From NCBI RefSeq assembly GCF_008831285.2, contig NC_045144.1:8905886-8969885 (forward strand): a stretch of DNA of 64,000 bases, written 5' to 3'. Under the pieces are notes generated by a model that did not search any database, was not told the origin of the DNA, and saw only the letters and a program-made list of their open reading frames with translations. Of this stretch, positions 47,101 through 58,600 are shown in pieces. Every line of letters starts with the position of its first letter. Position 1 is the stretch's first letter. The position numbers and the translations under genes were made by a program. This DNA comes from Nymphaea colorata (Eukaryota > Streptophyta > Magnoliopsida > Nymphaeales > Nymphaeaceae).

Positions 47101-49602
47101 TTGCTGATAATGATGTGGAGAGATATTTAGAACTTGCTAGAAGGCATGCTTCCGGGTTGCTGCCAGAGATGCGGAAGGATGGTATGTCCTCTTCCTAGTG
47201 TTGCTTGGTCTAGTTCTTGAGGCATTGAAATGTTGGTTTACCTGTTTGCAAGGTTTGGCTAAAATTCACTGAATGTGCTTACTATTGTGTTTGTTATTCT
47301 CAAGTAAATGAATCTCATGTTAATAGACAGATGTTTTTTGGTCTTGCTTTTGAGGCATTGAAATGTCAGTCTCCCTTTTCAAGTAAAAGGTTTGGCTAAA
47401 ATTGGCTGAAATTGCTTATTTTTTGCATTTTTTATTTTCAAGTAAATGAATCTCCATGTTGATAGACATCTCTTGATAATTTTACATTCACAGTGAACTA
47501 TATAGGCTGCTAGTGTGGTTAAGTGTTTTCTGCAGCTTTATTGTTTGTTGTTATTGTTTATGCATGACCATTAAGAACACTTCACATACGTTAAAAGTTC
47601 TTCACCAGATGTGGATATCGATCCAATTAGTAAAGAATAGTGTTATTCTTTAATGCCTTGCATATGTTAGTTTATAAGTTTGAGGACGTTATCATCATCT
47701 GCAATTTATTTATGTTCTAATAGATTAAGAGGTTCATATCATCAGTTCTTTTTTTTTTTTCTCCCAACCAAAAGAAATCACACCTTGGTCGAGGGACGTT
47801 GTTGCTTGCCTAGCAGTGTAAAATTCTGAGGCTAGTACCCTTGTCCCCAGGCCCTATGCCTGCTTAGGCTTGCAGAAAGGGTGACCCCATGCCACTTGAA
47901 CCAGCAACCTGCTGCCTACCAATGACTGGCCTGAGCCTGTGAGACAAACCCCTTGGGCCTCAAATCAGAAGTTAAGTAGTTACTACTTAGTAACTATGAC
48001 CAAATTTTGGGCAAGTTACATGAATTTTGGGTGAGTCTTCTGAGTTTTGGATAAAAAGGAGCCTTTACTAGTTGGATGCATTAGGGGTTACCTCTAGTTG
48101 AGTCAGCTTAGCCAACAAATTGACTCAGGCAACTTTTTATATATTAGTATTTAAAGCAAGAGTCTCAACTTTTTATGAAAGGTTCTAATCCATTATGGAG
48201 TATTTGGACAATGTCAAAAAGTATCATAGATCAACTAGCTGTTGTGGGTTGTATAGTGCAGGGCATAGCCATAGATATCATGATATTTTTTAAATTGTAA
48301 TAAGCAAATCATTGGCATAGTCAACGTTAGGGGTGAACACGAGCTGAGTCGAGCCCGACCAGCTCAAGCTCGGCTCAGCTAATGAAACCTTGAGTTCGTG
48401 CTCGGGTTGAGCTTGAGAATAGCTCGATGGAAGCAGCTCGAGCTTGGTTCGGCAGTTACGTGTTGAGCTCGAGCTCGATTCGATTAAGGCTCGACAAACT
48501 GGTTTGAATATATGAACTATTAATTTGCCATAAATCAAGTTCGACTCAATTAAGGCTCGACAAACTTGAATGAGCTTTTGCAAAAACTTACATAATTAAT
48601 TAACGTCAACATACTACTGTACGACAGCTTAACGTCAAACTTGAATGAGCTTTTTTTGCTCAAGTGTGCAATTAGATATACATTATATATCATTCGTAAT
48701 AGGACAACTTAACGTTGAAAAAGTAGTGGAATCAACTGAGGCAGTAGTCTCTAGCGGACCTTTGTTTTTCGGATCATTCTATTACAAAATTTGAGGCTAA
48801 CATCAATTTGCTTGCATGAATTTATAGTGCAGTCATCAAGCTAGCATATAATAATCTGAACCACCATCAAATTAGTTATGGCTCAGTGAAACTGTGAAAC
48901 AAACCACATCTACAAAATAATATGAATTGAGTGAGGAAAGAAAGTAGCATATGGGTACTAGTAGTGGCAGAATCAGTGTCAAATTAAAAACCAAAAATTA
49001 CTAGAGTTATTATTCTAACAATATATAACATAAAAACTAATCAATAAAATGGCCCTTAATATAGCAAATCAATATTATTTGTGCATATGATATAGTTATT
49101 GAACATGAATTTGCAATTACCACCATTTCCATTAGCAATTCAAACAACTAAGATCAAAGACCATTAAGATCAAAGACTTCCATCAATTAACTAGTCTTTG
49201 TTTCCATTTACAAAACCAAACTTCAAAATAATACATTATGTGCAACATTGACCAATACTATTTCCATCATGGTAGATAACATCATAACAGCACGAGATCA
49301 ACAACATGTGCATCATTCAAACAATCTTAAACAAGAACAACGGTTGATGCTATCAAGCCCGCATCTCTGTGCTGAGTCCTCAAGCCTTTATAAAAAACTA
49401 TGGTCCCCATTAATAAAATGAACCCATTTGGATATGTCTAACTTGTGAAAACATGATAGAACATTGTGGTTGCCAAGTATGAGACCTACAAAACAATGTG
49501 GTTGCTAAAATTTTGATGTCCATTGCTTTTGCACATTGTCTTCATTAGACCTACAAAACAATGTAACGAATCATAATCACAAAGATGAATAACCTAACTC
49601 TG

Positions 49603-49664
<62 letters not shown>

Positions 49665-52600
49665 ATGGAATTAACCCTTTAAAAGAGAGCAGCTGCAAGC
49701 CTGCAAACTATTATTCCCTTTAACAAAATGAACCTATTTGGATATTTCTATCTTGTGAAAACATGATAACAAGTTTTCAAATTAAAGATCTCTTCCAAAA
49801 CCAAATCATGGTGCAACAAGTATGAGACCTGCAAAACAATATAGTTGCCAAAATTTCGATGTCCATTGCTCTTACATGTTATGTCTTCATGAGACTTACA
49901 AAACAATGTAACAAATCATAATCACAATAACTAATAATTATACCATATTATTTTAAGAATGTAAACAATATAATAGACATACCAAAAATGAATTAGAAGA
50001 TCAACTTGAATCATTCTAATGATATATATTCACTTGATTCCTTCGAATACATATAGCCAATTAACAAACGATTTGTCGATTCATAAAATATTTAATGAAT
50101 ACAATTTCTTCAAGACATATTTACTTTTGTTAACACTTTATGCATTAGATCACCATCATTCTTTACCCAATTATCCAAACAGACCAAAGCCTCAACTGTT
50201 TTTTGTATTAATGAACTACGACTATCGTTAAGAATTCGACCATCTGTACTAAAAGCTTTTTTGAAACAACAGATGTTATTAGAATTGACAAGAATTGACA
50301 ACAGATCACATGCCATTTGTGAAAGAATTCGATACTTGGATTCCTTATCCTGCCACTATTGCAAAATATTAAAAGAATCATCATCATCATCATTATCATA
50401 ATGCTTAATCAATCCATCCTCCAAATATGTGTCTATCTCATATTTGGTGACCTAAAATGCAATATTCTCAGTTTTACCTAAGAACTTAAAAAATAGCTTT
50501 CTTCCACCGTGTGGTATGTGTCAAGTCTCTCGACCTTGAATGCTGGAGGAATTAGTTGATATGGTAGAAGTATTGGCATCCACTTCATTTCTTTGAACAT
50601 AAGTTTCATAAACATTTTAGAAAGATTGTTTTATCATTTCTATTTGTTCTTCCTTTTCTTCTCTTGATTGACAATTTTTTGAAAAGACAAGTTCTGATAA
50701 TGAGAGTTTTACACGTGGATCTAATATGGATGCAATAGTCATTAACAAGTTACATTCCCAATATTTATCAAACTTTCATTTTCATTGTCATTGCCTTTAT
50801 AAACCCACTTTCATTTAAAACCTTTTCCTGCAATATTTCTTGTACTCTCCAAATTTCAAGAAAAAACAAATTTGTTGTTACATAAGATGACCCAGAAAAT
50901 AAGGTGGAGACATCATGAAAAACTTGAAGAAAGTCACATATCACTGCTATTTTTTCTCAATCCTTATGTCCAAACAACCATATCAAGCCTGAGTCTTCCA
51001 TGCTATATCTTGCAAAAGCATTTTTATATGCAAGAGTTGTTTCCTATAAAATATGTCGAATTCCATCGATATTCATCTAACACTAACTTCTTTGTCGTTG
51101 AAATTTCCAACTCTTTATCTGCAGTTGCAAAATCATAGTCTTGAGGGTGAAACTTTGATATACTTTGTTGCATCTCTAATGCTAATGATTTCATCTTTAA
51201 TGGCATTCAACCCATCTTGTATCATCAGATTCAAAATATGTGCACAACATCGTACGTGAAAAAATTTACCTCCATAATACAAGTTGATGTCATTTTTTTC
51301 CATGTTCTCTTTTATTTTTTTAACAAGAACATCATTTGAGGAAGCATTATCAACTGTAATAGATATTATTTTTTTTTAATCTCTCAATTTGCAAGATGCT
51401 TAGCAATTACATTTGCTAGACTAACCTAGTATGAGGTGGCTCAACTTCAGTAAAGTTGATGATACATTGTTGCATATTTCACTCTTTATCAATGAAATGC
51501 ACTGTTAATGTCATATATCCAAGTTGTTGATTTGATGTCCACATATCTGTAATCATAGCAATCTTATCAACACCGTTCAAGACTTCTTTCAATTTCTTCT
51601 TTTCATCTTCATACAAATTTAGTACGTCTGTTGTAACTGTCATTATTGAAACTGGCACCCACTTAGGAAAACAAAGCCTAAGAAGGAACCTGAACCAGCA
51701 ATTATTCACTATAGAAAAAGCGTGTTCTCTGGTTGCCACTAATTTTGCAATTATCTCTTTTATTGATTGAGCATCGATGTTGGAACCCATTTCTATAAGG
51801 TTCTTCGTTACATCTGAAGTCTCCTAATTTAAAACTTAAAACTGTTTGCTTTTTGTTAGCAAAACATGTCAAAGTCAAACATTTGTGTCTTCTCATTAAT
51901 GTTGTAGATTCACCTGTACTTATCATAAATAGTATACCGCAGTACTTATATTTCCCTTTTCTCACACCATTTATAATTACTTCGTCAAAATCATTCCATA
52001 TTGTAGAAGTCTTTGTTCTTGATCTTTTTGCACCACTTACAAGTGCTTCATGAGTATCTATTGAAACTCTTTCATTTTCAGTGTCTTGTGAATCCATAGG
52101 AGCTTCATTAGAAGAATGTATTCCTGGGATATCTATTGAACTTTGTCTCGACAGTGTCTTGTGAATCCATAGGAGCTTCATTAGAAGAATGTATTCCTGG
52201 GATATCTATTGAACTTTGCCTCGAATCACATACTTGCTTGCCCTTCTCAATGATGTTTCTTTCTAAATTTGTCATACAAGTAATGTTTCCTTCTGCTCAA
52301 CCTATTCTTCTATTTGAACATAAAATTTGTATTAAAAATCTTTATAGAATTTGAAAGCGAGAATCACATAAGTAATAAGGATACATCCAAAAGAGCACAA
52401 ATGACTGGAATAAAGGAAAAACAAAGTTGCTAGGCTCCTTGTTTTATCAATCCAATCTTGGGTTGACTGAAATTTAGTTCATTGGATACTCTATTGGGCT
52501 TGTGATGCCATTGAGACCTCTCTTGCATGTCATGTCAACATAAAATTAGAGAGAAAATATTTACACTTATAAAATGTCATTTTCCTTGTTTGAAAAACGA

Positions 52601-55600
52601 GCTTTGGAGAGGTGTTTTACCAAAATCACCTGTATGCATACATAAATGACTTAACATGTACATTTCTGCATTTAGCAAGCCAGCTTGACATCATCCACAG
52701 TCTCAATAAAATAAATGAAAATCTCACTCCCACGTCAGCTCTTCCATTCATCTCATGCAAGAAACAATATAAAATTGCTTGAAGTACTTACCTCATTCAA
52801 GCAAAGGGTACTGAACAGGTCCTAGGAAGAAACATGGCTGAGCCAAGGTTGATGGATTTCATTTGGGTTTAGCAAAGCTAGTTTAGATTAGAGGTCAGCA
52901 AGAGTAGTCCAACCTTGAAGCAATAAGGCAGTTGTGCTGTGGGGAGCAAGTATGTAAATCGAAGCAGCAAAGAATCAGTCTGGGCCTATGGAATGGCGGG
53001 GCTAATGCGATTGAGCTGCAAATAGCAAGGCAGCTAAGGTTTAAGCCTAAGACAGCTAGGGAATTGCTAATCTACCAGACCAAGCTTGAAAGTAAGGAGC
53101 AGATGATTTGATGGCAGCAGAGCGACGGTCCAAGGCATACAAATGGAAAAGGAGTTGCTGTTTGGGGGCAGTAGAGAACTCCTATTTTTGAAGGCAGCGG
53201 GGTGCTGTGTGTCTGTTCAAGAATATAACAGAAAATTGAATTTAAAAGCTGGTTAGTAAAATTGCTAACCTAGAAAGAAATGTGGCAAAGCTGGAGATGC
53301 CGGTTGAGTAGTGGTTGAATGAAGATGCGTCTGCAGGAATTGGGCACAGGTTAGGAGCTGTGCTTTGAAGGTAATTGATTGAGGAGCAGCTAGCTAGAAC
53401 TGCGTTTGCTGTAAGTGAAGGCAGATTGAAGTGGCGTTCAGTTGAAGACTGACACTTGCTGGAGCAAGTTTAAGATTAGAGAAGTAGACAAGTTGCTGGA
53501 GTGAAAGAGGGGGGCAGACTACCGAACTATATCGGCCAAGGAGAGATGGAGTTGACTGCTACTGATTCTACCAGAACAGGAGGAACAGAAATGGCAGTTA
53601 AACTTACTCTCCTTCTGCCCTGATAATCTTGAAGCTCCACAACTATTTAGGAACTCTGAACTCAATACTTTGATATCTGCATGAAGATCTAATCCAATGA
53701 GTGCATAATCCTTTCTCATTAGTGAACTAATGATATCTAAGTTCAAACCAATGATCTGTAGATAATTTCAGTAAACAAAATTTCAGGGTCAAGATGGGCA
53801 ATATGAAAAGAACAAAATGACACAAAGAGGTAAACTTTTTGCCGTTTCGTTATGCTGGTGCAGAAACAAGTCCATAGATTAACTGAACCATAGTGTTAGT
53901 CACTTTAAACACTAATTTCATGGTTATTGTGATTCCTCGAAAACCTTTTTTTCCCTTTAATCCATTAGCAGCAGTTACCCAGAAGTGAAAATACACCCAG
54001 CTGGATGAAGTATCAATGCAATTGGTGGTGGAAACCCACGAGTAGCCAACAGTCTTTCACCATCTGAGCCAGGATGGACATCATTGCAGCTCAATTGACT
54101 CATACAAGACTGACAATGGCCAAGAACCAACCTTGTATGCAATGAAGTGAACTATGACCAGGCTTCATGTACACCTGCCTTGTCAGTTATCACCCTCCCA
54201 CAAGCTCAATTGACCATAAGGGTCTCATAAAAATTTCATCAGCACACATGAGAAGAAAGATGTGTACGTCCATACCTAGAAAAGGAGTCAGTGCTCATGT
54301 AATAAGAAAAAGAATCATTAAAATATTAGTGCAGTCTTCCTATTGACAAAAAAGGAACCTCAGAGGAAAAGTCATGAAGCTGGTCCAATTATGCTGATTG
54401 TAACAAAATTAACAAAAACCTCAACTTTTTAACCTCCACGTCAACTAAAAGGATAGGAAGAGACCAAAAGTGACTAAGAAAGATTTCAACGTATAGGATG
54501 TGAAAGGAAACCTTCATAAGGAAATAGAATGTCCATATCAATTGATAATTTCTTTGAAGATGAAAGGATCAGAATTCTGGAAATTGCAGAAAAGCGATGT
54601 AGAATACAGTTGTCCCATAAAGATATGTCCAATGGCATAGAAGGTCCAATTTTTTAAAATTACCATTGGATCCTGGCAAGTCAATGAAGGTGATTCTTTT
54701 TAGGCTTATATTTGATACTGTTCTCTTAGATGAAGTACTTCTCAGGAAGCTCAATAGAAAAAATGAAGCATTTTTACATCTCAAAACTCAAGTAACTAAG
54801 GGAAGTGGACAGATCCAAACTAGATAAAGCCAACCCCTGGAAGACATAGTACAGCCTAACACAATAATTAAAATGTTACATCCGTGATTCTGAATCCTTC
54901 CTTGGATCGTATCCTTTTCTAATCCAGAACCCCTGGAAGAGTCCGGTAGTAAAGTAATATGCAGATCTGAGAAGAAGCCTGCTGTAATTCCAGTTACAAT
55001 TGGCAGTTAACACTAATAGCAAGTCCAAAACAGAACCATCACGATTTGAGAAAGAAACATCAGAGACTGCACAAAAATAATAACTAGCTAACACATACAT
55101 CTTCATCTGACCATTAGACACCTTGAAGCCTTTCTCGAGAAATTGGACGTGCAAAGAGCGCTTAGGCCAGATAAGGCGCTCATTGAACAAATCTGTTATG
55201 GCTGAAAGCCAATCCCAGTCAGTAGAATACTTTGAGATTTTTTCCATGCAGTTGTTGGGACCGGGGATATTTGTAAATTTTCAGTTGAACAAGAATTCAA
55301 AACTTATATCTGAACAGTCATCACATAACACCTTTGTGTGCTTACAATGAACATCCAAAGAACCTAAATTCTCATACTGAGCACAATGTGACTTGGAACC
55401 ATTGTGTGATAGAAAAATTCAGCTAATTGTAGAACTCACAAGTTCTAAGGGTAGACTGCCTGAGAAATATTAAAGAAGCAAATTTGTGAAAATAAAGGCT
55501 ATCAGGATATCTTTTATATCAAAATCAAGAGCGAAACATGGCCCAATTAATCCACGTGACAGATCTGTCATTACATTGGAAGGCCTGCATCCAAAGAAGA

Positions 55601-58600
55601 AAAAGTCATTGTTGGACAAGGCATATCATTTATATGACTGAGTTCTTTTATCAATCTTGTTGTCAGCCTATCAAGATCATCACGTTCAAGAACATTGAAG
55701 ACAAAAACACCACCCAAATCCTGTAAGTTCTTTTCCCTCTGAAAATAAAAATGAATGGAAGAGAACAATTAGCCAATGGCAACTGAAGCACTGCACACGA
55801 TATGACGCAACTAAGAACCATGAATGGAACTAAAGCAAACAAGTTACTCTCACCCTACTTCCAGTAGAAGATCATAGATCACATGGATGTTGAAAAAGCT
55901 TCTTTTTAGTCAAGGAAGGGGAGCATGGGAACGTCCTACAAAGCGGTCCTTGAGGAGGGAACCACTGTTGTAGTTAAGAAATTGAAGGACGTTTGTGGTG
56001 GGAAGAGAGAGTTTGAGGCTCAGATGGAGGTGCTCGGGAGGATTCAACACACTAATCTGGTGCCCATCTGGGTGTACTACTATTCCAAAGACGAGAAGCT
56101 TTTGGTGCTGGACTACATGCACGTAGGAAGCTTGCCATCTCTGCTGCAGGCAGACATCGCCTCCTGAAACCTCCTAAAACCTTGAAGGCTGAAGCGCAGC
56201 TGCGGGTTAACGAACTTTGGGTTTCATTTGGGTGCAAGAATTTTCGAAACGAGAGAGAGAACAAATGGCAAAGGCAAAACTGAAAAGCGAGAAACTAAAG
56301 TTTCCTGCCTTAGACAGAGGGTTTGGGAAACCGGTTTTTTAATTAAAAAAATGAGTTCGTAAAAATCGCTACACATCATTTTCGAGCCAAGTTGAGCTTT
56401 AACAGTTCGAATTCAGTGAACTCGAACTCAACTCGATTATCTGAATGAGTCAACTCATGAACTCGAGCTCAACTCGTTCAACAAATGACTCGGCTCAAAC
56501 TCGTTCACGAGCCGAGCTTTAATGGGTCGAGCTTGAGTAGCTCGACTTGTTGTTCACCCCTAGTCAACTTGGTTATCGTGTTTATAATTTTTTAGTAAAA
56601 CATGTCTAGCCTGCTTGGGCCAACTCACATGAGTGCTGGTATGGGCATTGGTATGGTGGTGTGGTTGCGGATACCGAAAATTTGGAAACTGTATGTATGG
56701 GAGGGGGGGGGGGGGTACATCAAAGAGAGTGTGTGTGTAGTTTGAAAGTTTTGCAATTATGCTAGCATCAATTTGTAAGCTTTAAAAGTTTAAGCTTATT
56801 TTTGTAATATGAGTAATTATGAAGAGACTTGGGGGCTTTTGGATGACACCCTCATCTAACCCAGTTTTGTAAAACTTGGTTTTGTGAAAACAATGTTTTT
56901 TAGTGAGTTCTAAAAACATGATTTTTTTGTTTGGGTGGCACATCCAAAACCCAGTTTTAATGAATAACCTGGTGGGGGTCAGTTTTTTCATTCCCTTTTT
57001 CAAAACCTGGTTTTGTCAAAACTGGTTTTCCTCAAACCCACTTTTCGTGACACCCAAACACTTCAAAAACCTAATTTTGGAGTGTCATGCATCACCCCCT
57101 TAATGAAAATCTGAAATAAAAGAACAAGTTTTATGGCCTTCACCCCTGACTTTCTCTCTCTGATCTCATTCTCGGCCCTTCCCAATTGCACAAGCGTACT
57201 GAAATAAAGGAACAAGTTTTATGGCCTTCACCCCTGATTTTCTCTCTCTGATCTCAATCTCGGCCCTTCCAAATTGCACAAGCGTGAAGAAAATGGTTTT
57301 TCTTATGGAGAACATGGCTTTATGCTTTATGGTGGACGATTTGGGGAAATGACTGAGACTGTAGGGAAGAGGATCTAAATTTGTCGGCTATATCTCTCAA
57401 CATTCTCTATGATACTTTGATCAGCTGTGGAAATAAATGGGAAGCCTTGTGGGACCAGTTGATAATCTCAATGGTCATGTAATTGTCTGTTACCTTGTGC
57501 TGCTTTGCATGGTCCAACCATCGCTGGCCACGTCTCTCCCTCTCTCTCCCTCTCCACTTACCTCTCTGAAGGCTTCAAACGGTATTAGTCAAAATGTGGT
57601 GAATATTATTCTTCAATGCCTCAAAATATGTTTGTTGCTATTGTAGAACAGTAGAATGTCGATGTTTGTCTAAAATGTTGCATAAGCAATGTCGTTGATG
57701 GGTCTTGAAGTAAGAAAATCTTATTTGTATATTTTGTCGAGATTAATAGCTGTGACTGAGACTGAAGGGCAAAAGCAGAAGGGAAAAACTCAATAAAACG
57801 TTGCTTAGATTAGTTTACCTATTTGAGTTGTTACTGAGGGCCAGTTCTTTTCCTTAGAAATCCGTTTCTGTCTGACATTATCAACCTCTAAAATAATGTG
57901 CACTAATCTTGAATTGTCTCTCTGTCTCTGCATGACTTAATGCCCCACTTTGTTTGTCAATTTAATGTTTTTATTCTTCTTTATATATCATGTTTTCTCT
58001 GCTTAGCTCCTGATTTTTCATGGCCTTCATTCTGTTCCCTCAAAGACAATGACAGATTATCCCCATTCTGGTCATATGATGTTGAAGTGGAAATTCTGTA
58101 AATTATGCTCAGGTTGATGATCTTTGCTGAAGAATTTCACAGGAGGTTTACAAATCAGGATGTTTTTCACAAGGAAAAATTTAGCATCTGTGAGCTTATA
58201 ATTCATAAGCTCTAAGTAGAGAAGGGGGGTCTACGCAATTCCTCTAGTCTAGCTGTTGTTTATTTCCTCTTACAATTAGGCTATTATTTTTAGACCTATG
58301 AGGATGCTGAAATATGAAAGTGTAGATAGTTGTTCTAATACATTACTGATATTATTTCTTTAAGACCAACCTGAAGCTTTTCTCTTCCCCATTCCTTTAA
58401 AGATGGATATGCCTTTGTCATATTTTCAAGAATTAATTTTAGTTTTGCTCACATTCTCATCTTTTTCCCCTATGTTGTGATCTAGATTATGCTGTCGTGC
58501 AGAAGCCACAACTGGAGACGTGGATGCAAGGTGGGCTTGATTATATAGTCCTTAAAAACCTAGACATTGATGGGATCCGTATTATTGGGAGTGTTCTTGG

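Larger units (their letters stand above)
48328..56562 (-). mobile_element. hAT DNA transposon, 8235 bp, carrying host gene fragments
   Basis: Starts TAGGGGTGAACA and ends TGTTCACCCCTA, a perfect 12-bp terminal inverted repeat of hAT type, with 7/8-bp target duplications. Both ends are packed with GAGCTCGAGC-like subterminal repeats (48340-48570 and 56380-56550), the usual transposase-binding regions. A broken transposase lies in the left half on the minus strand. The right half (about 52.4-56.2 kb) has no transposon genes but carries exon-like pieces of several host genes. It sits in intron 3 of the RRG-like gene. With the transposase broken it could move only if helped. Confidence 0.92.
47182..58485 (+). 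other. Intron 3 of the RRG-like gene, 11.3 kb
   Basis: Begins GTATGT and ends GATCTAG. It contains a tandem duplication, a SINE-like copy, an 8.2-kb hAT element, a possible MITE and a second tandem duplication. Without the hAT it would be about 3.1 kb. The exons on both sides are intact and in phase (1 / 1). Confidence 0.9.

Noticed and set aside
54600-54784. Reading the block as a sure kinesin fragment
   Set aside because: Only the D-L-x-G-S core is similar and key residues differ; kept as a weak 'other' entry only.
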